NCBI GenBank assembly: GCA_958298945.1
Contig: OY282607.1
Span: 78,670,868-78,734,867, forward strand
Reading direction: 5' to 3'
DNA: 64,000 nt
From: Atherix ibis
Taxonomy: Eukaryota > Arthropoda > Insecta > Diptera > Athericidae
This document shows, piece by piece, positions 13,515 through 26,025 of the stretch (position 1 is its first letter; each line of letters starts with the position of its first letter). Made by a program: the position numbers and the translations under genes. The notes beneath the pieces were generated by a model, which saw nothing but the letters and a program-made list of their open reading frames with translations, was not told the origin of the DNA and ran no database searches.

Positions 13515-16500
13515 TTGAGACTGATTCATTGCAGTCTCAAGACTGTGGTTTAAAATACGATCGCACTAATTTAAAATTTTATTATTATAAGAAATTATTT
13601 GCAATTATCATTATTTAGGAAATTTTGTTTAAGGACAACGAAATGTCATACTTAAAAATGGTAGGAAAATGTTTAATGGTAAAAAATATTTTGTAAGCAA
13701 ACATTTATAAAAGACAATGTGGTTTTGCCTCATACTTTGACTATGTGTAGGGTTAATTTTTTGGAGATAATCAGACTAGGTCGATAAACTTTTCTCAGAT
13801 AACATACGCCCTCATACCATTTCGTAATTGGAACAAAATTTATTTTTATATTGTATTATAAAGTATAAATATTGAAGTTTCTAAATCTTTCATTTTATTC
13901 TGTAATTATTCCATTGATAACATAGAAGTAATGAAAATAATTTAGCTCTTAAAGTTGTTAACTTTTGAGGTATTTATTAAACACAATCAACTTAACTATG
14001 TTAAACGTTAAAAATTTTATTTTATCATTTAAAAGGGCAAAAAAAAGTATTTTTCTGTAAGCACGTGGGGGTATTCATTCAGATCCCAAAAGTCATGTTA
14101 AATCCAAAAGACTTCTTAAATCCAAAAGCTTACAAAGCCTACGCTTTTTGTAATAAATAAATCCAATTAATTTGAAGTATAGTATAACCAGAGACCCTAT
14201 TTCATTTCGTTCCACCTTAAAACATTTCATTATATTAAATTTAGATTCATTACTAAAAAAATTACCATAGAATAGTTATGAGTCTACTAATAAAATCATT
14301 TCTAAAACTATATTCTTAATTATAATATAAATTATAACTTTGGATATAGTTTCCCAAAAACATTATATTTATTAGCATGATTACCAAATACTTTATTATG
14401 AATATTTTTACTATATGATATAAATATAATTAATTTAATAGAATTTTAGTTTTATTTAAATTGTGTTCATTCGAAATAAGATTATCATTAATAGTGAAGT
14501 GTTGGGGCTATATTACGAGTATCTATGATTGTCTTTCCGGATTCATTTTCTTTACTGACCGAAACAATAATACCGAATTGGTAAAATGGCAATAAAAAAA
14601 AGGAAACTATTTAGCAGCATGAAATTTTCTCTTTTGTCAAATTTCCCTTAAAATGGTAAGAAAATAATGATGAAGATTATAAAATGCCAGAAATGGTAAT
14701 GGTATAGTGAATATGACATTTGCTATCTTTTAATTATAGCTTTCGTTCAATAATGTATATTTTGAATTAATTTTCACAACTTTTATTATTAGAAATTTGA
14801 TAAACGATGTCGCCAACATTTTAATATAAATTCAAGCAATTAAGCTTCAAACAGTCAGTATACGAATATTGTGTAGGAGTTGAACATTTGCACCTACAAC
14901 AATCGAAAAATGAAAAATCAGTCTAGTAGAATAGATAGTCAGTCTGTGGGTTTTTTTTTTTAAGCTTGACCAACAGTTTTTAGTGATTTTTCTTATAAAG
15001 CTTAGAGGGACCTGTGTTAAAGAGTCAATAACTTTAATGACAATTTTTACCGGAACCAATAAAAATCAAAATTTGAAAAAGTTAAGGAAATTCAGCGGTT
15101 ACGTGGTTGGCAAATAGTAAGCCAAGCAAATAGTAGCAAATCGGCTTGTCTAAACTTTGAATTATTCTTTTTTATATTTCATTTTTATGATTATTGTTGG
15201 CTGTCAAATCCCTTGGATTATGGCAATAGAAATGTGAATTTAGTAAAAAAAATTACATTTTCATCTATGAATTCATTGCCATAAAAATGTTAATTTTGTC
15301 CTTGAAACATAAACTCAATGAATCTCAAGGATTTACATGGTATTAGTTCTAATTATTAATTTTTAAAGAAGGAAATGAATTTCTGTTAATGATCAATTGA
15401 AGTGTTAGAAAATCGTTAAAATTGGTCACTTGTAATTGGAGACCATGAACCGGAAATTCTCGTATTGTTGGACTTCCTTCTTGTCACATATTACTCTACG
15501 GAATCAATAGGAGTTATAGCTTTATTTAGGAATAAAAATATCCTGTGATATATAATTTGATACTTTTTTATTAGTAGCGTGCCTTTAATAAGGTCGAAAA
15601 AATGTTAATAACCTTGAAATAATGATAACTACTTATTACGATTGAAACTTATCATATTTCTTAGAAAAGGATATCTTTCAAAGTTAATTGCATTAAAAAA
15701 TAATAATTGCACGACCTTTATTCAGAGAAGTTGTTAGGGAGTGATTAATTCACAGTATTTACGGGTTGAGGCAGAAAAGTTTTTATTGGTAGATCCAAGA
15801 TAAACTCTTTTTAAAACTAATATTTTTTTGATCAGGTTAATTGGAGGATTAGAAACCACAAGAATCCCGTTTCCACAAAAAACTCGATGATGGAGATGAC
15901 TGTCACAGGTGCTTTGTTATGATGAAGTGTTCACCTTCAATGTTTATCGACGATCTGACCTCACAGGAGCCCTCAATCGTTCCACATATTCATCAGTTTT
16001 TATTGTTGCATACCTTCTTGAGCGAGATGCGGCTTTCACTGCTTCTCGGACCTCCGAAAATGATTTTTACTACCGAAAAACTTATCCTTCTGATAAGATT
16101 AGTTCCGCATAATCTCGTTTCGAACTTTTCGTAGGCCAAATTCGCCGATTTAACCAACTTAAAACAAAATTTAATGGCACTACGTTTATTGCATTTCTTG
16201 GATAGCCTATTATAGAAGCTATGTGAAGGGGAAGTCCATAGTTTTGATAGATATCTCTCGGTGATGCCGGTCTCATTACTTTTATGCCATATCTTGTATC
16301 TTCTTTAAAAAAAATCCTTCCCAAAATAAATCCATTATTTGAGACGGTCTGAATGTAGAAATTTTTTAATTCAATTTCACCTGGTTGGGGCCAAAAAGTA
16401 GAATTATTTTTGCTTCGTTTTTTGTGTAAAATTTTTTTCTCCACTGTTAATAATTGAACTAAGATTACCAAAAATTTATGATCCAATAAAATTTATCAGT

Positions 16501-19149
16501 AATAAATCCAATCATTAAAAAAACTATTCGGAAATTAATATCCTTAAAATATGTTATATTTTTTTGTTAAATTTTAACAGAATACTAGGCCAATTTCGTA
16601 CTTAATTATTAAATACACGTTATCCCATTAAAAATAAAATAATATTCAAACCTCATCTACTAGAAAAATAGACTTCAAGTGAAAGTGATGACTATTATCC
16701 TTCTCAGGAAAAATGTTTTCTTGCTGTTACACTTTTGATAATATAATAAAAATCCCTTAATGGAATGACTCATCAAATACCTGAAATCTGACAAAATAGT
16801 ACGCCTTTTCACATTTAGGATTATGGCCTGCACTTTCAATAATGGACCACGGCAATAAAATGGAATCTGAAGATAAACCATCTGTCATTGATACTTTTCC
16901 AAAATTATTTCCTTGATTTCTTAATCATATTGTTTTGAATTCCAGCTTCAAATTGACGAGCGAAATTACCCAGTCATGAGCTCTATCATCATGAAAATGC
17001 AGACAATTCGAACCAATTTTTAAATCGAACCCTTTTAATAGAGGGAGGATGATTAACAGTTTTTTTTCTTTTTAATTTTAAAAACTTCAAAAATTTAATA
17101 CATGTACTCGTATGTATGTGTATGGTTTACTAGAAAGGAGGCTGTTTAAGAAAAATTCAATCATGTGCAGACAGATTCGATTCCCTAATCCCTACTGGTC
17201 CATTAATCATAATCTTCTTATAAGTAGTACAGCCATAATATTAGCGTTTGTCTCATAAAAAGGCCATCATTCCTGTGGAAATCGGAGCTATGATTTAGTT
17301 TGAACAGATAATCTATGATGGACTGAAATGAAAAATGTTCACCACAACAAAACTCCATTAAATATTTTATGGCCAACAATAAACGCATTGTGTTTACTTA
17401 AAGCGTTTTTTATTTTGTTTTTTTTTTTTTCGTTATGCCAGTAAATTTTATTACTCATAAAGTTCTACTAGCACCGAAGATGTACCAGCATCCTTCGATG
17501 GAATGTGAGCATGCCCTTTACTTTCTGAGAAACAAACGCGTAATGATCGAAATAGTTTGAAAATATAGCTAGTAGCCCCATGATAGAAATTTAATACACA
17601 AATCCGGCATATTACAATATTAAAAAATTGAAATTTTAAACAAAACTATTTAGTATGTGCTAGGCAAATATTTTTGCAAATTGGAAAACTTTAAAAAGAT
17701 GCCATATTGACCACAATGCCTTTCTGGAATGTGGGTATCGTGCTTTTCTCACGAATTCCAAAATACCAAACGAGTTTCGAACTTCGATTATCATTTTGAG
17801 ACCACCAAAACTAACTCGAACACATTTTGATCGAATCCAGTTAGTGACCACAAGTAATTATGACACAGGGTGACATCCGCCACTGACTCTGATGCTTGAA
17901 TCCAATCCAATAAAAATTTCAGTATCTGTTCGCACCGAAGTTTAGCTTTTGCTCCAATCAAACAAAAAACGGAATTCTCTGATAAAGATTTTCACTAAAC
18001 TCAGCATGAGCAGAAATATTTCATAAAACAACAAAATTCTTCTAACCACAACATTTGCTTTATTTATTTTTTTAATATTTTTTTTCTCTATTAAGCACAT
18101 AACTTTTTTGATTATAACACTAAGCATAATGTCCATTCACGATTTCTTCTAAACATAAAACATAAAAATATATTGCATATTCTAAGAGTCGATAAAGATC
18201 CGTGAAACTTATTTATTATTGTTCGTAAACTGATAGCTTGACACTAACCGAAATTTTTATGGCCGATTTAACTATAAAATTGCTAAATTTATGTGATAAG
18301 AAGAAAAACCACTGCACGTATGAGATGAATTTATTTATAAATTAGCTAGTTTTTCGGATATTTTTCATAAATTATTTTAAGTTGAAAAGTTAAATTTTTC
18401 GTTTTTTACAGAATTTATTTACAATGTAATTTATTCTTGTCTCATTTTATTTATTATAAGTTGAGAATTGTCTAATTACAATAGTAAAATTTTATTTGTT
18501 TTTGTTTTAAATTAGGAACTGAAGCAAGTCAAATTGAAGGAATTTAATTCGAGAATAGTATTTTTATATGCCGATAATTATTGCTAATGTTATATTCTAA
18601 TGTGGGATTAACAATTTCATGGGATTGAAGGTATTTAATTGGCACTGTTGATGAAGATTTCTGCTAAAGGAAAATTCAAATATTCAAGGTTCTACTGGGA
18701 ATGATACCGAATTATTTTGCATTTAATCCTGATTGAAAGACCAGTTATAATTTTTAAAAAAACCACTCCCTTCACGATTGCACACACTTTAAATTCATGC
18801 CAATTCAACGCCTTCCATCATGAATCTCGTTAACCCGAGCACTTATTTCCTAGTCCTCTTTTTAATTTTCTAAAACAACCAAATATGATCCATAAAACAT
18901 AACAGCTTCTAATTGCTCTCACCAAGTTACGTTCGAGCAGTTTCGTTAGGGAACCTGTCAATGCACGGTCGTGGCGTTTCACAATGGCCTATGGCTCTTA
19001 TCGCAGAATCCTTAACAATCGATTTCATGTGCCTATTTTCCGCGTGGAAGAAGCATTTTTTCCTTAGAGTATTGGTTACCGATTTTGTGGTTAAGAAAGA
19101 ACAGACCTGACAGCTGTCAAACATATGCGTCATCCACGGTAACATTTGT
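13515..19149. other. Long AT-rich intergenic DNA
   Basis: No gene supported. Patches at 15880-16480, 17430-17540, 17650-17900 and 18870-19140 are less AT-rich and have open frames up to 134 codons, without motifs I recognise. They may be eroded transposons; 18870-19140 directly abuts the family A relic at 19150. Confidence 0.5.
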
Positions 19150-19790
19150 TTTGCTTAAGGTTTGCCATTTTATATTATGGATCATTTAACCGTCAAACAA
19201 TGAGTTTTATACTTTGAAAAAAAGATTCGTTCATCACAAATGTTATATAGAAGCTATTTTATTCGTAAAATAAAGTGGCGCTTTTTGGTCTGAAGGTATT
19301 ATTGGTCCATATTTCCTTGAAAATAAAGAAGGAGAGACCGTTATTGTCGATTCTGAGCGCTATGGCACATCGTAATCAACTTTTTTTTGACCTGAACTTG
19401 AACATTTTAATTTGAGCCCATTTGTGGTTTCAATATGACGATACCACAAGCCATACAATATGACAAATTCGAGGTTTATTGTGCAAAAAGTTCCCAGCAC
19501 AAATAATTTCTATGTCAATTGAAATTACTTTGATGATGTCAATTGGCGTCCAAGATCGTATGATTTGACACCCCTGGACTTTTTTATATAAGGCTAAACA
19601 AATTTAATCATATTAACGCAGATATTCCCAAAATTTTATAGCACTTAAAACTGCGTTCATCCGTCAAGTAAAGGCCGAATTAAAACCTGACGTATGCGAA
19701 GAAGTCATTAAAAAAATTACCTCAATGGATCGAATCCTGCAAGAACTCTTGTGATGGCAATTTGAATGACATTATATTTCATTTATAATG
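19150..19790 (+). mobile_element. Family A ITm transposon relic
   Basis: AAGGTTTGCCATTTTATATT leads to ATGGATCATTTAACCGTCAA (19177), the same start region as at 47611 and 51359. After large internal loss, decayed matches to GGIIGPYF-ENKEGETV-VDSERYG lie at about 19290-19370. Next are FNMTIPQAIQYD (decayed QQDGATC), DVNWRPRSYDLTPLDFFI-like residues (about 19535) and NGLNDIIFH-like residues at about 19757-19785. Confidence 0.7.
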
Positions 19791-22700
19791 ACATATAGTA
19801 GTTCCAAGCAATTTACTAAAATGAAAATATCGCAATATGTATTTTAAGTGCGTTTTATTGTATCATACTTTTCAAAAGCAAAGAAGAAATTGTATAAAAA
19901 ACAATTTTACCTGTAGAGGTGCATATTTTTAAAGTATAAGGATTGATTTTATTAGATTTGCCATTTCAAATAGAAATTAAACACAATTTTTTAGAGAAAC
20001 CAAACAAAACAACAACAGATAAAAGCCACTATCTCTGTTGTAATTTCATACTTTTGCCCGTACGCCTAACCCAACTAAATTTATACTCGCCTCTAGGATT
20101 TACAAATATCAAATTGTGGGTCTCATTTCACCAAAATTTTATTCCATTTGTTTTTGTTTATTTAAAAAAAAATAGTGTTCAATTTCTAAACTCTCTAAAA
20201 ATGAGTATTATAACACCCGCATTAATATACAATTTCGATCAAAAATAACAGCAATACTCCGTTTTTAGATTGATTTCGCTTAGAAACTACCTTTAAGATT
20301 AGCAAAAAAAATATTATCTAAGCAATATAACAGAATCAGTTAGAAATTCAACCTGTTTTTGTCAATAAATTTGGAAACATGTCAATATTTAGTCTTTAGG
20401 TTTAGTTTTTCTGTTTTTTTTTTTGTTATATTATCTTAGATATTGTTACCGATAACACAATTTACATATTAAGACAATAATTATTGTCGGTTGTTCGTTT
20501 TTTTTTTTGACAATAACTAACATGATTTTTTTACATATACTGGGACATAAACTTTGCAAATAAGAATTATGTTCTTCTCCAATTTAATGGGGTCAACAGA
20601 AGTTTCAGATTTCAAGTAGTCAGATTTCAATATTTTTGTGGGTCCAATAATATGTCTGTCGACTCCTGATAACAAAAACGGTACGATTGAGATGAGCTCC
20701 GATTTCAAATGTCGATGTCACGTTACTTTTTTAAATTTCTTCATTCACGTCAATCTTTACCTTATACGACTCCTCGACCAGAGTTTAGTTAATTTTCTTG
20801 ACGTCTGGACATTTATTACTTTCTTAATGGACACACTAAAATATCTTCAAATTTTATATGTTAGTATTATCAAGTTTTTATTATACTATGCATATTTAAT
20901 TATAATCTTTGGCTAGTTGGAAAGAAAAATCTGTTTATCTTAGAAGGTGAACTTAGAGAATGATGGTGTGAGTTAACTAAGCATAAATCTGAATTTGATT
21001 ATTTTTAGTTTGCATAAACAGCTCACTATTTTTTGTTAATGTTTTAAATTATTTTTTTTCGTTGAGTGCTTAAAGCAATTCAAATAACAATGGTAGATGA
21101 GCTGTAAAAACGATAAAATATATTCGGTGCTGGTTTATTTGTACTTAATGGACTCATTACAGTTCCGTCGAGGTACAGATCACCATTGTCGATTCGATGA
21201 AAGCATCAATGAGCACGTTTCAAAATCGTTCAAGAGCACAATAATCGCATTAGTGAGGGTGATGATAACGCTATGTGACTTTAAGACGATTTCAATTTAA
21301 ATACTTTTAGTTTCCTGTACCTTGAACACACGAGTATGTGAATGGTTCGGTGTAAGAATACAATAGACGCAACAAGTCGATGTCTTACAGACCTCACCAT
21401 TCTATGTAACATGCAACTGGCAATCGCAGTCCAATACAATTGGACGAAAGTATTCCTTAAAGCCACTGTCAATTGTGAATCGATGCGAAACACAAAGTCG
21501 TTAGGTGAATAGAGTATGGAATAAAAGTGACGTGATTAATGAGTTTATTCAAGGTTGACTGACCATGTCCGCAAATAAGAGTGCATTCGAACCATTTTCA
21601 ATGTAACCCAAAGATTGTGTTTAAAATGCGAAAGGGATGCATTAAATAGTGGTGTGGGGATCAATCTTAATGCGATACGAGCAGGATAATAAGGGCGTCC
21701 CAGGGCTCGTGTTGCCGATATAACAGAAAAATTTTCAACTTTTTTTTTAGAAGTCGCAATCAAGTGTGAGCAAGAAAAATTCCATTACGAAGCACTTGAA
21801 AAGATCACATCAGTTCTAAATTGTTTTCAAGCATATTTTCACTTAAATATTAAAAAAATTATCCAACAAAAAAAAAATCTATATTCCCCAATAAAGACTG
21901 TATGCACTTGGGCTGAGAAGGGACCAGACAAAAGAGGACTTTTGATCTTTATGGGAATTTAAGATTTCTAAAACGCGTTCCAAGTTTTATGGATTATTTT
22001 CGATGATACGAATTATTGCTTTTCCCACAAACATTCTCACATCGAAAACTAAAAAACTACGACTATAAAAATGTGTCCAATTGATAGTGTGGTGGTCGCA
22101 CAGGTTTTTATATGGCAACAAATTATTATAAAGTTTTTTTCTGATTATGTCCACTTTTTTAAATTTTTGATCATCTCTTTTATCGATAAATTTTTTTTTC
22201 TCAACTTTTTAAAATATCGGTCATAGAAATGTAGGTTTTCTCAAATAATTTAATATTTAGTAGTAGCTGAGAATCAGTTTGGTAAAGTAAAGGAATAAAT
22301 AATTTCGATGTTTTAATTAATAAGCATTTATATGAAAATATATAAAATTCAGATAATAATAGAGACCTATTAATATTCTCAATAGATAAGTTTATTATCC
22401 GACTGATTTTTCCTTCCAAAACCTATAAATAATTACTTTTAATCAGTTTTTATAATTCTAATAAGTGTACATTAAATCATACCAACTATAGAATTTGGGT
22501 CATAGAATATTCTAGATTTTTCTTTCGTCTTTAATTATTAAATGCCGGACACAGTCCGCGGTACCTAGGCTGATCTTTCTAGTCCATAGCATATTAAAAT
22601 GCAAAACTTTTTACTTACTTTACCAAGATAAATCGATCAAACAGGAATGCAGTTGGACCTCACTTGGATAATACAAAACCCAGATTCGCATTGAGAACCA

Positions 22701-24224
22701 ACTTTACTGATGACCACTACCAGACATCGTTTTATACCATCCGGGAATGTGGTTGCATCGTCATAAATTAATTAATGATAAATTGTGTCATGCTCACATT
22801 ATAGTGAATATTGTCCACTTGTATTTATATATGAGAGACTTAACTGCAACTACAGCTTTTGAATGGAAATTAAGTTTAAATTCATTTGAAACTTTTTCAA
22901 ACCAATCGATTGCAAAATGTTCGAACAGCTCGTGCCAAAGATGATCGTCAATGAATTCTTACAAAACTTTTCTTTCGAAACGAAATTTTCTTTTAACTGT
23001 TTTAACATCTTATTGATACTATGAAACTTTATGATTTATTCATTAAAGATAATACCTGAATTGAATTTTTTATTATGAAAAAGAACAAAACAAAAAACAA
23101 CCCGTACAGCTTCTCCTTGAACGATTGTCGCATTCGATAGTGTATACTTGTATACGCGTAATATTAATTCCAACCAATTTAATAAATAATGCATTCGATT
23201 TCATTAATTGTTAATTTTATGTTTTATTCAATAAATACATAATTAATCGTCTAAATTTATTATACAGCTGCTGGAAAATAAACTAACTGATTAGTGAGAG
23301 GTAGAGTATGCCGCTATATAATTTAAAAAAATATTTTAATCTCATTCAAATATCGGATTAGATTGCGTTAGTTTTGGTATGTGCGAGTACACGTGCAAAT
23401 ATGTTTTACAATAAAATCTATTAAAAAATCATATGAGCTATTATAATTCCATCATAATATTAGATACTAAGTATTTGATAAGATAAGAAAACTGAATTTT
23501 ATCATATTATGGTATTTATGTTAATATACGGAATTCATGTAAAAAAATTGGTTTGAACAAACCTTCATGATATTTTAAGCCAAACCAGTGACTTGGTATT
23601 ACTATTACCCATGGAGGAAGATGGATATTAGTTAGTAGTAAGAGTAAGGTTCAACAAAGATTCGATTAACAAACGCCCTTCCAGACGAAACAGTTCTCTG
23701 TGCGTCTGACGCACCTCACTATGTGCGTCAGAATTCCAATATCAGACTATATGGCAGTACTTAACCACTGTATCAGACTAGTCAGTTTAGCACATCGGAC
23801 TTCCCTGGTGAACTTAATCCTAATCGAAAGTGGCGAAAATACATCTTTGTTCATCTTCACAAAGCCGAAATAGGTTTAATTTATCAATTATCCCCTCCAA
23901 AATTAATAAAAAATATCTATATGAGCAAAAAATTGACAAAATATTCACTTCCTTATGATTGACAATCTCAGAAATAGACACAGATCCTTTCACTTTTTTT
24001 CTCCACTTTCAAACTTCCCTTTCGTATCCAGATTGAAAGCCGTGGTTGGGAGAAGTGTTGAGAGTGTCTACAATACCTCTATAGATGCATGCATTGACTC
24101 GTTTATCTACAGGAAACTTTTCCTTTAATAGTTGAATGGGCTCGAAGAATTTGAGCAATGAAAGTGCTGACAAGTTGACCATCGACCAATATTCACAGTT
24201 ATTCCCAATTTGCCTGGCCTAATT
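19791..24224. other. Long AT-rich intergenic DNA
   Basis: No gene supported. Less AT-rich patches at 20580-20720, 21130-21760, 22540-22740 and 23600-23830 could be old repeat fragments. The last may belong to the LINE that becomes recognisable at 24225. Confidence 0.5.
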
Positions 24225-24477
24225 GGAGAATGGCATCTGACACCATTAGCCATTCTCCGACACGTTGATTGGACCAATAACGACAAATTTTGTCAACTCA
24301 TTGGGAAACCACTAATAGGCCAGTCTATTTAACATCCATACTGAAATTTTGGGCACGTAAGCTCCTCAGAATCGGGTTTGGATATACTGCTCTCACTCGA
24401 TTTTATCTTTGGCAACACCAATCGTTCTTTAAAACAATCCTGTGGCACTCATTTCATCATCACCCACATTTTATATA

Positions 24478-25752
24478 CTAGGGGTATAAGCTTAAATCCG
24501 CTTTGGTCATAGATGGCGTGAGTGAGCGTATTAATCTACCATGGCACGCCATACTTTTTTTTTTATGAGTTTGACATCTGTCAACATTAATCAGTGCACA
24601 TTGTCAACAATTTCATACAACAACATATATTTTTCCTTTGGTAATCATGTCTAGTTTTGTGCCAGAAAAAGAGCATATGCGGGAAGCTCTGCTTTTCTGC
24701 TTCAATTTGAAGAAATCGGCTGCCGAATCACATCAAATGCTTATGGAGGCCTATGGTGATAGTGCTTTATCGGAAACAACGTGCCGAGATTGTTTTCGTC
24801 GGTTCAAAGAAGGCAATTTTGACTTGTGGGACAAGAAGCGTGAAAATCGGCCTAGAAAGGTTGAGTACCATCAATTGCAGGCTCTTTTGGACGAAGACGA
24901 TACCCAATCGCAAAAAATGCTCACGGAGCAATTGGGTGTTACTCAACCAGCCATTTCCATGCGTCTGTGTGCCATGGGGAAGATTGAAAAGATCGGAAAA
25001 TGAGTGCCGCATGAATTGAACGATAGGCAGATGGAGCGACGCCAAAACACATATGAAATCTTGCTCGCCAGACAAAAAAGAAATTCGTTCCTGCATCGGA
25101 TTGTGACAGACGATGAAAGTGGATATATTTCGAGAATCCTTAACGCAAGAAATCGTGGGTTGATCTCGGCCAACCATCAACATCTTCTCCAAGCCCAAAT
25201 CGCTTCGGACGGAAGACGATGCTGTGCGTTTGGTGATATCAGCAGGGTATCGTCTATTATGAGATGTTGGTGAAACTGTCAATGCCCACCGCTACCACCA
25301 ACAACTGATCAAATTGCACCGTGCTCTGCGTGAAAAAGGACCGATTATCAACAAAGACATGACAAGCTGATTTTCCTCCACGACAACGCACCATCGCACA
25401 CGTCAAAAATGGTCCGAAACTAGTTGGAGACACTCAACTGGGAGGTGCTACCCCACCCCGCTTATTCACCAGACTGGCCCCTTCCGACTACCACCTGTTT
25501 TCGTCGATGGGCCACGCGCTCGCTGAGCAGCACTTCGATTCTAACGAAGACGTCCGAAAATTGCTTGATAAGTGGTTTGCCTCGAAAGAGAAGAAATTTT
25601 TTTGGCGTGGTATCCACAAATCGCCCGAGAGATGAGAAAAATGTGTAGCTAGCGAGGGCAAGTACTTTGAATAAATGTGTTTTTGCTTTCTATGAAAAAA
25701 ACATGTTTTTTTTCTCAATTAAAAGACGGCGGACTTAAGCTTATACACCTGG
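24478..25752 (+). mobile_element. Mos1-like (mauritiana subfamily) mariner, near full length, defective
   Basis: The 1275-bp element is flanked by TA on both sides (24476-24477 and 25753-25754). Its terminal inverted repeats of about 24 bp share the core GTATAAGCTTAA (left from 24478, right ending at 25752). Both the length and the encoded protein match the Mos1 type of mariner, a cut-and-paste DD34D transposon. The element interrupts the 3' part of a RNase H-type LINE, so it arrived later. Coding capacity is lost; see the transposase pseudogene inside it. Confidence 0.93.
24647..25674 (+). pseudogene. Mauritiana-type mariner transposase pseudogene
   Basis: The frame opens at 24647 with MSSFVPEKEHMREALLF, the typical start of this subfamily, and runs through both HTH motifs of the DNA-binding domain to KIEKIGK. 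An in-frame TGA at 25001-25003 stands where related proteins carry Trp. Coding similarity resumes as VPHELNDRQMERRQNT and HRIVTDDES, the region of the first catalytic Asp. Frameshifts follow, then FLHDNAPSHTS (second Asp) and VLPHPAYSPDW (third Asp block, in a shifted frame), ending near KYFE and a TAA at 25672-25674. Multiple independent stops and shifts make it inactive. Confidence 0.93.
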
Positions 25753-25950
25753 TAAATACAACCTGAACAAGAGTTATTTTGTTAGCAGGATTTCTCCCAT
25801 TGTGGAGCTCCTGGATCTAATAACTTCATTCCGTAGTTCCCTTTTTATACAACTACAGCATAAAAAACTGCTCTACAAAATTTAACAAAATTCTCACTAT
25901 TCTTCCAACTAACCACAGACCAGTCTCGTTTAAATAGCTTCCCACACAAA

Positions 25951-25984
25951 CACTACCGAGAGGCCAAATGGCCTCTCGGTAGTG
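25951..25984 (+). repeat. Perfect 16-bp hairpin in a LINE 3' UTR
   Basis: The arm CACTACCGAGAGGCCA (25951-25966) is followed by a 2-nt AA spacer and its exact complement TGGCCTCTCGGTAGTG (25969-25984). The related LINE at 5215-5870 has a shorter stem-loop at the same relative place (CCACGA ... TCGTGG, about 5788-5813) with a different stem sequence. An RNA structure near the 3' end is plausible as the reverse-transcription recognition element. Confidence 0.85.
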
Positions 25985-26025
25985 GCGCTAAAAAGTATCC
26001 CCTGTCTAAGGGACTTTACAAACAA

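Larger units (their letters stand above)
24225..26025 (+). mobile_element. RNase H-type LINE 3' end, interrupted by a mariner
   Basis: This is the C-terminal coding end and 3' UTR of a non-LTR retrotransposon related to the copy at 5215-5870. The left part (to 24477) includes TNNRPVYLTSILKFWARK and RIGFGYTALTRFYL, matching TNNKPGYSTSLPTFW and the ALTH block in the other copy. The right part (from 25753) aligns with the other copy at GGATTTCTCCCATTGTGGA and at CTAAGGGACTTTACAAACAA. A long perfect hairpin lies at 25951-25984. The 5' limit is uncertain, because similarity upstream of about 24225 is not evident to me. The tail is C/A-rich and has no poly(A). Confidence 0.75.

Noticed and set aside
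16082..16486. 134-codon minus-strand open frame
   Set aside because: No recognisable motif or flanking gene structure; an overlapping plus-strand frame exists; probably chance or an eroded repeat.
18913..19145. Overlapping open frames on both strands beside a family A relic
   Set aside because: No protein similarity recognised; more likely part of a transposon flank.
24767..25282. 171-codon minus-strand open frame
   Set aside because: Antisense shadow of the Mos1-like transposase pseudogene.
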